From CAINEC01 sp046303115 (GTDB lineage: Bacteria > Bacteroidota > Bacteroidia > AKYH767-A > OLB10), in assembly GCA_046303115.1 (NCBI GenBank), contig JBKCGZ010000120.1, positions 1 through 13,792 of the forward strand: a stretch of 13,792 nucleotides of DNA, given 5' to 3'. Shown here in pieces: positions 5,455 through 13,467 of this stretch; within the stretch, counting starts at the first letter, position 1; each line of letters opens with the position of its first letter. Made by a program: the position numbers and the translations under genes. The notes beneath the pieces were generated by a model, which was given only the letters and a program-made list of their open reading frames with translations, ran no database searches and was not told the DNA's origin.

Positions 5455-7923
5455 CTAGCGCACGACTTTCTTCGTCACCTTTCCCTTTTTAGTATTTATT
5501 TCTAAAAGATAAACACCTTTCACTAGTGATGATGGAATTTCAATTGAACCATCTGATGTAGTCCCAAAAGAATTAATCACTCTTCCCGACATATCAGTCA
5601 ACAAAGCTGATTCAAATCCAATAGGACCAACAATAGTCAAACGATTAGCTGTCATCGGATTCGGATAAACATTCCAACGTGATTCGTTTAATTCATCAAG
5701 TCCAACCGACATATTAATATACAACGTATCTATTCCTGAGACAGATGAGATAGGTACCCCGTTCGCATCAATAAGTTTTAACAAATTCGCTTGAAGTGAA
5801 ACCATCGTTGGTGTTGTATAACTTGAAGGGACAATAAATCGAATCTCTCCTAATTCACCATAACCATTTACACCAATATGATCCGTTTTAATTATTGATG
5901 AAGTAACAGCATTAGATAAAATTCTATTAAGCTTCATATAGGATGCGGTCCCTCCAACTACACTATTGTTATAAAAGAATTTTATGGAGTTCGATTGAAT
6001 ATAGCTAGATGAAACAGGAAGCGCCCACGCCGCACCTAATAAATTGTTATACGGATTAACTGCGCTACCTGCCATCACATGTATCTTAACGGTATCACCT
6101 GCATAATATGTGCTCTGCTGTGGAACAAAATGAACTTCTGTTGCAGTTAATGTACGTTGCTCATCACCATCCGGATTTACAGCTCCTACTAATCCGAAAT
6201 TCTGAATAATTGCTAGTGTATCATTCGCATCAATAATTCCATTTCCATCGCAATCAGCATGCGCACGGTCTTGTCCGTTTGATTGCACTACCCCACCCCA
6301 TGCAGATGCAAGATGATCGGACCACAGTATAGAAATTGTATCGCGTGCATATGATGAGTCATTATAATAAACACCTATCGGCAATAAGTCCCCCATATCA
6401 ACACTACCACTATTATCAGCATCACCCGGCTTCACCGTAAATGCTGGAATAACACCATCCGTCCAACATGTTTGTACGTCTAAATATGGAATGTTTCCAA
6501 CGACATTAAAAATAGCTGCAGATGGATTCATATCATTTGTTCCATGAATTCTAGAAGTAAATAAAACATACCCTGTTCTATTAATTGTTACTACCATTCC
6601 TCCTGAAACCACATTAGTAGAAGTTGTTAAATTGCGGGCCCATCGAAATTGCAAGTTTGAATTGTATGAAGCGATGAACTCTGAGGCATTAGGACTAGTA
6701 TTTCCATACAATTTATAAACTCCTGCGCCGAACATATCAAAATCGACAGAGTCACGAAAAGAACCTGTAATATATATCTTACCTAATTTATCTACATTCA
6801 AATCAGAAATCACATTTCCAAATCCTACATTAACACTAGATGCAGAATAAAAACTTCCTGTGTTTTGCATGTATTGAGCAATGAATTGTCCGTTGGGATA
6901 ATAACTCGCAAACGGACCAGGATTTAAATCGACTTGCGCATATGATTGACCAAATATCAATAATCTTCCTCCAGGAATTATCGTTAAACGAATTGGCATA
7001 GTACCATATACGGAAACCCCTGTTGTTAGATTTTTTGCCCATTGATACGCACCTGATGAATTATACTTCGCATAAAAAATATCGTATGAAGGAGAACAAA
7101 TCAATTGTGCTACGCCTACTCCCGGATCAAAGTCGACGGTATCTGTATTGCTAAAATATCCAGCGATGTAAATATTATTCAGTGAATCGACAACTACCTG
7201 ATGCGGCACCTCTGAAATTCCACGAGTAGAATTCAAAGAGAAAGCCCAGTCTAACTGCATCGCAGGGTTGTACTTTGCTAAAATGATATCAGCACTCACC
7301 GAACCACCAACACTAAAAACTCCTGCACTTGGATCAACATCGCCTTGCCCATATCCTGTAACGATGATATTGTTGCTGTTGTCAATCGTCAAATCAGGAT
7401 GATCAGTGACGCTTGATTGGTTAGTTATGAATGGCAAATCAAACGCTGCAAGAAAATGTCCGCTAGCATCATATCGTGCGACAAATGTTTTACCAGTAGA
7501 AGGTGTGAAAGCAGTCCCCGTATCAGGATCTAAATCGATGGTTCCATTTTGATAACCGAGTAATAAAACATTCCCACTTGTTTCAGGAATCACTTTAATA
7601 CTGAAATCTCCGGCCAATCCACCAAGTGAAAATCCCCAACGATAAACTCCATTCGAATCCAACGAGTAAAGAAAGATATCGGTTCCACCATTTGAGGCAC
7701 AACTTTGAACTCCAACGCCCGGATCTAGATCGATAGTATCTTGAAAGTAACCAGTGTAAAACGAATTTCCTAAACTATCCATGATAACAGATCTATAAAC
7801 ACGATAGTTAACTGCTACTTGTTCATCCGCAATTGCGTATTTAAACACAGGTATTTGAGCATTGGCTGTTAGATTCAATAGCATTATAATTGGCAGGACT
7901 AATTTCAGGAATACGCGATTCAT
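5455..7923 (-). CDS. T9SS-exported protein with beta-propeller, split dockerin-like and cohesin-like regions
   Basis: A predicted secreted protein of 822 residues. The start chosen is ATG at 7923; a GTG just before it (7926) is also in frame. The signal peptide ends L-T-A-N-A-Q (about residue 23). Residues about 25-495 are blade-like repeats of roughly 55-60 residues that carry D-L-D-P-G or close variants (D-F-D-P-G, D-V-D-P-S, D-L-N-P-G) after a T-G-Y-F or A-G-Y-F turn. Residues about 497-580 hold two EF-hand-like calcium loops of dockerin type, D-A-D-N-S-G-S-V-D-M-G-D (501-512) and D-C-D-G-N-G-I-I-D-A-N-D (557-568), separated by about 45 residues. Residues about 596-739 look like a cohesin-type beta-sandwich (A-G-D-T-V early, L-G-E-I-R-F late). 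The last 80 residues, starting before V-Y-P-N-P (752-756) and including D-M-S-G-R-V and K-G-V-Y-L-L-E, are a type A T9SS sorting domain. Binding or adhesion is inferred; no catalytic motif is visible. Confidence 0.87.
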   Translation of the reverse strand: MNRVFLKLVLPIIMLLNLTANAQIPVFKYAIADEQVAVNYRVYRSVIMDSLGNSFYTGYFQDTIDLDPGVGVQSCASNGGTDIFLYSLDSNGVYRWGFSLGGLAGDFSIKVIPETSGNVLLLGYQNGTIDLDPDTGTAFTPSTGKTFVARYDASGHFLAAFDLPFITNQSSVTDHPDLTIDNSNNIIVTGYGQGDVDPSAGVFSVGGSVSADIILAKYNPAMQLDWAFSLNSTRGISEVPHQVVVDSLNNIYIAGYFSNTDTVDFDPGVGVAQLICSPSYDIFYAKYNSSGAYQWAKNLTTGVSVYGTMPIRLTIIPGGRLLIFGQSYAQVDLNPGPFASYYPNGQFIAQYMQNTGSFYSASSVNVGFGNVISDLNVDKLGKIYITGSFRDSVDFDMFGAGVYKLYGNTSPNASEFIASYNSNLQFRWARNLTTSTNVVSGGMVVTINRTGYVLFTSRIHGTNDMNPSAAIFNVVGNIPYLDVQTCWTDGVIPAFTVKPGDADNSGSVDMGDLLPIGVYYNDSSYARDTISILWSDHLASAWGGVVQSNGQDRAHADCDGNGIIDANDTLAIIQNFGLVGAVNPDGDEQRTLTATEVHFVPQQSTYYAGDTVKIHVMAGSAVNPYNNLLGAAWALPVSSSYIQSNSIKFFYNNSVVGGTASYMKLNRILSNAVTSSIIKTDHIGVNGYGELGEIRFIVPSSYTTPTMVSLQANLLKLIDANGVPISSVSGIDTLYINMSVGLDELNESRWNVYPNPMTANRLTIVGPIGFESALLTDMSGRVINSFGTTSDGSIEIPSSLVKGVYLLEINTKKGKVTKKVVR

Positions 7924-7946
7924 CACTCGGATTTAATAATTTCGAG

Positions 7947-7954
7947 TAAATGTA
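7947..7954 (-). promoter_or_regulatory. Weak candidate -7 box for the minus-strand T9SS gene
   Basis: Read on the minus strand this is TACATTTA, 7 of 8 matches to TAnnTTTG, about 24 bases upstream of the ATG at 7923. No good -33 TTTG box is found 19-21 bp further upstream, so the call is weak. Confidence 0.22.
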
Positions 7955-7972
7955 CCGAAAATTCGAAAGTAC

Positions 7973-8004
7973 TTTTAATTATTAGCCTATAAACAGTTTC
8001 TTTG
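7973..8004 (+). promoter_or_regulatory. Candidate promoter for folC
   Basis: TTTCTTTG at 7997-8004 matches the -7 box TAnnTTTG at 7 of 8 bases and is followed by CA, as is common. TTTT at 7973-7976 lies exactly 20 bp upstream, at the usual position of the TTTG -33 box. A start near 8011 would give a leader of only about 7 bases before the ATG at 8018. It would also make the GTG at 8009 unusable as a start. Confidence 0.35.
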
Positions 8005-8017
8005 CAGCGTGAAAAAG

Positions 8018-9313
8018 ATGAATTATACCCAAACGCTCGATTATTTATTCTCTGCACTTCCCATGTTTCATCGCATAGGACCAGCTGCTTATAAAGCTAA
8101 TTTAGATAATACTTATGCTTTGATGGAGTTGTTAGGTAATCCGCATCAAAAAATAAAGTGTATACATATTGCAGGGACTAACGGGAAGGGTTCTACGTCG
8201 AATATGCTCGCAAGTATTTTACAGGAAGCAGGCTACAAAACCGGACTTTACACTTCTCCTCACTTAAAAGATTTCAGAGAGCGTATTCGTGTGAATGGAG
8301 AAATGGCTAATGAAGAATGGATAGCTGATTTTGTTACTAATTACAAAACAGAGTTTGATAAAATACAACCTTCTTTTTTTGAAATGACAACTGCTATGGC
8401 ATTTGCTTATTTCGAATACATGAAAACCGATATCAATATTATTGAAACAGGCTTAGGAGGTAGATTAGATTCTACAAATGTGATCCATCCAATAGTAAGC
8501 ATCATTACGAACATCGGATATGACCACATGAATTTATTGGGAGATACACTTCCGAAGATAGCAGGAGAAAAAGCAGGAATTATCAAGCAAAATACTCCTA
8601 CGATTATAAGTGAACATCAAGAAGAGATTGCTAAAATATTTTCACGCAAAGCGTATGAACTGAATGCCTCTATCATTTTTTCTACTGATAATTGGGAAAT
8701 AAAAACAACATTAAGCAATGCATTTTCTGAATCGATGAATGTAGATGCGACTAATAATTCAAATTCAACTAGCCTTCATTTTACTTGTAACTTAACAGGA
8801 CCATATCAAGCAAAAAATCTTGGAGGTGTATTAGCTTGCATTGATGAATTAAATAAACACGACTTCGCAATTTCAGATGAGCATATTCAATCTGGAATGC
8901 AAAACATCAAACAAAATACTGGATTCAAAGGACGATGGTATAAGCTGCAGGATAATCCGCTGGTGATGTGCGATACTGCGCATAATAAAGATGGCCTGCA
9001 ACAAATAATGCCACTCGTAAGCAACTATAAGCAAGGCCAAGTTCGAGTTGTTCTAGGAATGGTTGACGACAAAGATCTTGATGGTGTTTTACCGCTCTTC
9101 CCCTCTTCCGCACTCTACTATTTTTGCAAAGCGGATATTCCTCGCGGATTAGATGCACAAATCCTGAAAGAGAAAGCAAGTAAATTTAATCTTCAAGGAA
9201 ATATTTACAGCAGTGTTAAAGATGCTTTAGAAAATGCTATTCAAGATGCTTCAACTAACGACTTGATTTTTGTTGGAGGAAGTACGTTTACAGTTGCCGA
9301 GGTTATCGACTAA
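8018..9313 (+). CDS. folC: Folylpolyglutamate synthase / dihydrofolate synthase
   Basis: A 431-residue cytoplasmic enzyme that adds glutamate to dihydropteroate or to folates using ATP, completing and retaining folate cofactors. ATG at 8018 is chosen because the protein then opens M-N-Y-T-Q-T-L-D-Y-L, the usual start in Bacteroidota; a GTG at 8009 would add three residues. The Mur-ligase motifs are all there: P-loop G-T-N-G-K-G-S (53-59), E-T-G-L-G-G-R-L-D-S-T-N (143-154), the H-M-N-L-L-G-D-T-L segment followed by G-E-K-A-G-I-I-K with the lysine that is carbamylated in the family, F-K-G-R-W before the C-terminal domain, and D-T-A-H-N (319-323). The length is normal and nothing is missing. It stands alone on this strand, and its last 11 bases overlap the end of the convergent dioxygenase gene. 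In many Bacteroidota folC follows exbB-exbD-tonB directly; here a minus-strand gene lies between them. Confidence 0.97.
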   Translation: MNYTQTLDYLFSALPMFHRIGPAAYKANLDNTYALMELLGNPHQKIKCIHIAGTNGKGSTSNMLASILQEAGYKTGLYTSPHLKDFRERIRVNGEMANEEWIADFVTNYKTEFDKIQPSFFEMTTAMAFAYFEYMKTDINIIETGLGGRLDSTNVIHPIVSIITNIGYDHMNLLGDTLPKIAGEKAGIIKQNTPTIISEHQEEIAKIFSRKAYELNASIIFSTDNWEIKTTLSNAFSESMNVDATNNSNSTSLHFTCNLTGPYQAKNLGGVLACIDELNKHDFAISDEHIQSGMQNIKQNTGFKGRWYKLQDNPLVMCDTAHNKDGLQQIMPLVSNYKQGQVRVVLGMVDDKDLDGVLPLFPSSALYYFCKADIPRGLDAQILKEKASKFNLQGNIYSSVKDALENAIQDASTNDLIFVGGSTFTVAEVID

Positions 9314-9923
9314 CGGTTACGATGGTACGAAAAGTAAGATTGATGCGCGGCGATTTAATTTTTGCCGAAGCCGGTAATGCATGCTTCCAATTATTTTGGA
9401 TTTCACCCTGCATCAACAATAAACTTCCGTGATTTAACATTAATTCAACAACGGGAATTTGATTTTCTTTATATCGATTATGTCTGAATAAAAATCGACG
9501 TTCAGCCCCAAAACTCACAGAGGCGATTGTGCCATTCTTCGCTAGCATTGGTTCATCATCACTGTGATATGCCATACTTTCACTTCCATCATGATACAAA
9601 TTCAACAAGCAAGAATTAAATTGAGTCTTTGCTTTTTCTTCTACCGACTTTTTAATTTCCAAAAGTAAATTGGTCCAAGGTAAAGGATTGCGTTTAATAT
9701 TTGAATACACATACGAACAACCTTCATCACCATACCAAGCTGTCATTCGTTTAGTAATAATCTTTTTACCAAACATCATCACTTCATCATGTTGCCAAGG
9801 AATTTCATTCAGCAATTGATTGTAATAAAAATCGCTTTCAATTTTTGAAAAGCAATTCGAAAAATAAAAAAGCTTTCCATCCAACGGAAGTAAATTAGTA
9901 TCAGAAGATGAAAATAAATCCAT
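9303..9923 (-). CDS. alkB: AlkB-type 2-oxoglutarate/Fe(II) dioxygenase, likely DNA alkylation repair
   Basis: A 206-residue enzyme of the AlkB family, closest in shape to the ALKBH2/3 branch, which removes methyl groups from bases such as 1-methyladenine and 3-methylcytosine by oxidation. The iron ligands are H-S-D (His-120, Asp-122) and His-181. The two arginines that hold 2-oxoglutarate are in P-R-I-N-L-T-F-R (Arg-193, Arg-199). The family signature L-N-L-Y-H-D-G (107-113) precedes the H-x-D-D-E motif, and R-M-T-A-W-Y-G (59-65) is the conserved nucleotide-recognition segment. The length is typical. Its ATG (9923) lies 2 bases after the stop of the hexapeptide-repeat gene, so the two are co-transcribed. 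Its stop lies inside the 3' end of folC, with no room for a separate terminator before folC coding sequence. An RNA substrate is possible, but DNA repair is the better guess. Confidence 0.93.
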   Translation of the reverse strand: MDLFSSSDTNLLPLDGKLFYFSNCFSKIESDFYYNQLLNEIPWQHDEVMMFGKKIITKRMTAWYGDEGCSYVYSNIKRNPLPWTNLLLEIKKSVEEKAKTQFNSCLLNLYHDGSESMAYHSDDEPMLAKNGTIASVSFGAERRFLFRHNRYKENQIPVVELMLNHGSLLLMQGEIQNNWKHALPASAKIKSPRINLTFRTIVTVSR

Positions 9924-9925
9924 CT

Positions 9926-10444
9926 TTAGTCTTCTTTAAACCATTCAGAATACATCGTGTAATTATTCGCAATACCTTCAATCAGCACACGCACTTGTTC
10001 AGGGTCGATAGACTTCACTTTCTTAGCAGGAACGCCTGCATAAATACAACCTGATTCAATATGTGTATTTTCTAATACCACAGATCCAGCAGCAATAATC
10101 GAATTCGATTCTACTACACAATGATCCATTACGATTGAGCCCATCCCTACTAACACATTATCATGTATGGTACATCCATGTACTAATGCGTTATGTCCGA
10201 TAGAAACATTATTGCCAATAACTGTTGCAGCTTTCTTATACGTACAATGAATCACAGCACCATCTTGAATATTAACTTTGTTACCAATGGTAATATGATT
10301 CACATCGCCACGAACTACAGCATTAAACCAAACACTGCATTGATCACCCATCTTTACTTGACCAACAACCGTTGCATTTTCTGCGAGGTAACAATTCTCT
10401 CCAAATTCAGGCATGATTCCATGCACTCGTTTAATTAACGCCAT
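9926..10444 (-). CDS. Gamma-carbonic-anhydrase-like left-handed beta-helix protein
   Basis: A 172-residue hexapeptide-repeat protein that should form a trimer of left-handed beta-helices with zinc (or iron) at the subunit interfaces. All three metal-binding histidines of the Cam/gamma-CA family are visible: His-66 in A-V-I-H-C, and His-84 and His-89 in I-G-H-N-A-L-V-H-G. The supporting residues R-G-D (45-47) and Q-D (60-61) are also there. A C-terminal helix (about 148-171) follows G-V-P-A-K-K-V. It could hydrate CO2, although many relatives (YrdA, PaaY type) show weak activity or act on acyl-CoA thioesters. ATG at 10444 is chosen because the in-frame TTG at 10462 lies inside the likely promoter -7 box. 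It is the first gene of a two-gene unit with the AlkB-type enzyme, whose ATG begins 2 bases after its stop. The pairing with a repair gene does not point to a shared pathway. Confidence 0.93.
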   Translation of the reverse strand: MALIKRVHGIMPEFGENCYLAENATVVGQVKMGDQCSVWFNAVVRGDVNHITIGNKVNIQDGAVIHCTYKKAATVIGNNVSIGHNALVHGCTIHDNVLVGMGSIVMDHCVVESNSIIAAGSVVLENTHIESGCIYAGVPAKKVKSIDPEQVRVLIEGIANNYTMYSEWFKED

Positions 10445-10459
10445 ATTTAAAAATTTTAT

Positions 10460-10491
10460 CAAAGGTAAAAAATAAAAAAGCGCTGCACGAA
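10460..10491 (-). promoter_or_regulatory. Promoter of the carbonic-anhydrase/AlkB unit
   Basis: On the minus strand TACCTTTG (10467-10460) is a perfect match to the Bacteroidota -7 box TAnnTTTG. TTCG (10491-10488) is 20 bp upstream and matches the -33 TTTG box at 3 of 4 bases. The predicted start lies near 10453, leaving a leader of about 9 bases before the ATG at 10444. The -33 box falls inside the terminator hairpin of the upstream protease gene. Confidence 0.6.
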
Positions 10492-10504
10492 AATCGCACA
10501 GCGC
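10467..10504 (-). terminator. Rho-independent terminator of the S8 protease gene
   Basis: On the minus strand GCGCTGTGCGA (10504-10494) and TCGTGCAGCGC (10490-10480) pair over 11 positions, nine Watson-Crick and two G-T, with loop TTT. A run of T residues follows (10479-10474, then ATTTTTT to 10467). The stem begins 18 bases after the protease stop codon. This is the strongest terminator in the window and its T-run leads directly into the next promoter's -7 box. Confidence 0.93.
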
Positions 10505-10522
10505 CTCTTATTAATTTTAGAA

Positions 10523-13354
10523 TTATAATTTTTGAATAGCTCCTGTTGCTACTTCTTCTCCTGCGATTAAGCGGAAATGATATACGCCGGTTGCATATCC
10601 TGATAAATCAAGGGTGATTTGATTTTCACCAAGATTTACATTCTTAATATTTTCTGTTTTAATCACGCGACCAGCAATATCCACAACTTCTAATTTAACC
10701 GTATTCATTTTTCTTAAATAGAAAGGAATAACAGCATAGTTAGTTGCAGGATTTGGATAAGCATTCACCGTCACAATAGATGCATTGTTTTCATTTACCG
10801 CAGTTGCTAAATCATATTTAATCTGAGCTGCAGTAGCGCTTGCCTGAATATCTCCTAATTCATTTCCGCAAATTAATGCGAATGCAACTGTAACAGAATC
10901 GCCTGTAGCAATTGTAAACGGACCAGTAGAAACAACATCAATTACGTCGTTACCCGTTCCTGTTCCACCTGCAGTAGGACGAGGAGTAGATAGAGTTGTA
11001 AACTTTTCTGCATCATCATATCCGTTTGATAAATCTGCACCACCACTACCACCTGTAATATTATCTATCGCATAATGATTAAATCCAGCATTATTCGTTA
11101 ACAATTTAATACCAGCATAGAATCCACCTGCATCTGTGCAATAAACATAACCCATTTTCAAACTTACATCTTCATCTGCTTTGTTATTTGCATAAGTCTG
11201 AATATCCCAGTCAGAGAAAATACCAGCCCACAAGTTCGACAAGGCAGCGCCGTTATTCTTGATAGTATATTCAAAAATATGATATTTCGAATCAGGAGCA
11301 TTTGTCCAAGAAAGCGTACGATAGCTCATCAATAAGTTATGTGGTGTATTTGCTGTAGCATCATTGAACTTTCCATAAGTATCGAAATCAGACCATACAG
11401 ATGGATCATTACGTTGAATAGTTTGTGTTGCGGCAAAGTCTTCATCAGTTGCTCCTGCAGTACCACGAACATTATCAGAAACACCTGTTGCTGTTCCTAC
11501 CATGAAACCAGTTTCATAAGATACAGTTCCGCCATTCATATAATCGAAACCCAAACCTTCTGTCTGACCAGTACCATTATAACAAATTCTTCCTTTACTA
11601 GAGTTAGTTGTGAAAATATCATTCATCGTGATATTCATATAATCAACATTAACAGTCTTCGTAAATATTTGTGTTGAAGTGTAAGCACCATCTACAAAAG
11701 TTAATGTAAATGTAATAACCGTATTTTGTGGTGCATTCGAATTTATCTTAACTGTAAAAGGATCTGTTGTGTTATTTACTGTTCCTAATGTTCCTAAAAC
11801 ACCTACTGTAGTACTATTGTCGAGAATAGTCACAAAAGTTGAAGTAGTAGAAAGTGTAACTGTTAAAGCAGTTGTTGGCGATAAGTAATTGGTGAAGTCG
11901 CCAGTGATACGTAATGTGTCATTCACGATAAAAACATTATCGTTGTTATCTACCGTCACTAAATTATTTGCTCTTACTGAAGGACCTGTAATTGTTAGTC
12001 CTTTGTAAAGATTAATACGACCATTACCTAATTTGCCTTGGTAGCCACTATTAGCAGCAACACCATAAATATTATCACACGTTATTCTTAATTGCTCGCC
12101 AACTTGCAATCCTGTGAATGAAGGATTTTGTGATTTAATAATTGCAGCACATCCTGCAGCGATTGGTGATGCCATAGAAGTACCGCTATAACTCACATAA
12201 GAATTATCATACACCGTTGAGTAGATATTATTACCTGGTGCACATACATCAATGTAAGAACCATAATTAGAGAATCCTGCCTTTGAATCATTTGAATTTG
12301 TAGCAGCAACACATAATGCATTAGAATAAGCAGCAGGGAAAAACTCTAAACTTGAATTATTATTTCCAGCAGCAACAACCACTAAACAATTCTGATTGTT
12401 CGTTGCATAATCGATAATGTTTTGTCCGAATGAACCACCCCCTGGACCACCCCAAGAACAATTGATAATCTGACACCCATTGTCTGCAGCGTAGGTAATT
12501 CCTTCGTAAGCTTGCGTTAATGAACCGTTAGCATTCGCTATTTTAATCGGCATAAACTTACACTTGAAACCCGGACCAGCTACTCCAACTCCATTATCGG
12601 TTACAGCAGCTGCACAACCTGCTACGTGACTTCCATGATCACAAGTGCCACAAGTACCAACTTGAGCATCATTATCATTTTCGCCTAAATCCCATCCTGT
12701 AAAGTTATCTACATAACCATCATTATCATCATCCAATCCGTTGATAGGATCATTGTAGTTATGCTTCATGTTTCCTGCTAAATCAGGATGATCAGTATCG
12801 GTACCAGTATCAGTAATTCCAATAACAACATTCGTATCACCTTGTTGAATTCCCCAAGCATCGAACAATTTCACTTTCGCTAGAAACCATTGAGATCCTT
12901 GTTGAGGATCGTTTGGAGTATACGCAACAATCTTCGGTAAAAACTTAGGTTCTACATATTCGAATACTCCTGTACTTAGTAAAGCATTAATTGTTTTTAC
13001 TAAATCAGCGTTCGACTTATACTGAAATTCATAAATCAAACTTAAATCGATTAATGGCATTCCATATTCATTCGTAGCGCGTGATGGCTTTAAATGACGC
13101 GGGAATATTTTTCCTAAAGAAACCTGATCAGCAGCACTTAAAATTCGTTGAACTGCAGCAATATTAATTTGCTCGTTTGTACAAGATGCTCTGTATTGAT
13201 CTTTAACTTTTAAAATAATTGTGTTAGCAATGTAATCATCAGCGGTTACATTTGCTGGCATGCGATAACTTCCAACATTAGTAGGAACTCCCGCAGTTAC
13301 TGTAGTTAGCGTTAGTAAAATACCAGCCGCTAATAATTGTAAAGATTTTATCAT
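10523..13354 (-). CDS. Secreted S8 (subtilisin-family) serine protease, T9SS substrate
   Basis: A predicted extracellular protease of 943 residues. ATG at 13354 gives a proper signal peptide (M-I-K-S-L, hydrophobic core to about residue 21). The open frame runs 75 bases further upstream but encodes a Lys/Phe stretch unlike a leader. Residues about 43-140 are a propeptide, expected to be an inhibitor or chaperone. The subtilisin-type domain (about 155-455) has the full catalytic set: Asp-182 in G-I-T-D-T-G, His-240 in D-H-G-S-H-V-A-G, Asn-331 in A-A-G-N and Ser-393 in S-G-T-S-M-A-S-P. An Asp-rich loop D-D-D-N-D-G (208-213) is likely to bind calcium. Residues about 456-860 are beta-rich accessory regions without a clear family. 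The last 84 residues, with Y-P-N-P and D-I-A-G-R-V and Y-A-T-G-V-Y-H-F, are a type A T9SS sorting domain. Cysteines at 235, 238 and 247 surround the catalytic His, which is unusual. A strong terminator follows. Confidence 0.95.
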   Translation of the reverse strand: MIKSLQLLAAGILLTLTTVTAGVPTNVGSYRMPANVTADDYIANTIILKVKDQYRASCTNEQINIAAVQRILSAADQVSLGKIFPRHLKPSRATNEYGMPLIDLSLIYEFQYKSNADLVKTINALLSTGVFEYVEPKFLPKIVAYTPNDPQQGSQWFLAKVKLFDAWGIQQGDTNVVIGITDTGTDTDHPDLAGNMKHNYNDPINGLDDDNDGYVDNFTGWDLGENDNDAQVGTCGTCDHGSHVAGCAAAVTDNGVGVAGPGFKCKFMPIKIANANGSLTQAYEGITYAADNGCQIINCSWGGPGGGSFGQNIIDYATNNQNCLVVVAAGNNNSSLEFFPAAYSNALCVAATNSNDSKAGFSNYGSYIDVCAPGNNIYSTVYDNSYVSYSGTSMASPIAAGCAAIIKSQNPSFTGLQVGEQLRITCDNIYGVAANSGYQGKLGNGRINLYKGLTITGPSVRANNLVTVDNNDNVFIVNDTLRITGDFTNYLSPTTALTVTLSTTSTFVTILDNSTTVGVLGTLGTVNNTTDPFTVKINSNAPQNTVITFTLTFVDGAYTSTQIFTKTVNVDYMNITMNDIFTTNSSKGRICYNGTGQTEGLGFDYMNGGTVSYETGFMVGTATGVSDNVRGTAGATDEDFAATQTIQRNDPSVWSDFDTYGKFNDATANTPHNLLMSYRTLSWTNAPDSKYHIFEYTIKNNGAALSNLWAGIFSDWDIQTYANNKADEDVSLKMGYVYCTDAGGFYAGIKLLTNNAGFNHYAIDNITGGSGGADLSNGYDDAEKFTTLSTPRPTAGGTGTGNDVIDVVSTGPFTIATGDSVTVAFALICGNELGDIQASATAAQIKYDLATAVNENNASIVTVNAYPNPATNYAVIPFYLRKMNTVKLEVVDIAGRVIKTENIKNVNLGENQITLDLSGYATGVYHFRLIAGEEVATGAIQKL

Positions 13355-13363
13355 ATGATTTGG

Positions 13364-13378
13364 TTCGTGAGCCACGAA
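13364..13378 (-). other. Small hairpin in the leader of the protease gene
   Basis: TTCGTG and CACGAA (minus strand) form a perfect 6 bp stem with a GCT loop, ending 9 bases before the ATG at 13354 and just after a run of T residues. If transcribed it would sit where a ribosome binds, and could slow or gate translation. No regulator can be named. Confidence 0.5.
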
Positions 13379-13467
13379 GTTAAAAAAAACAAGGTATTTA
13401 ACAACCCCTAATTGTAAGCGAATTATCATATTTAATAGTGTCGTTATATTCGATTATAGTAGTAATC

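Noticed and set aside
12637..12654. C-G-T-C-D-H in the protease as a c-type haem site
   Set aside because: A haem c site needs C-x-x-C-H; here an Asp intervenes and the His is the catalytic one in D-H-G-S-H.
13355..13429. Longer N-terminus for the S8 protease, starting at 13429
   Set aside because: The extra 25 residues precede a normal signal peptide and cover the A/T-rich leader and hairpin. The inner ATG is the better start.
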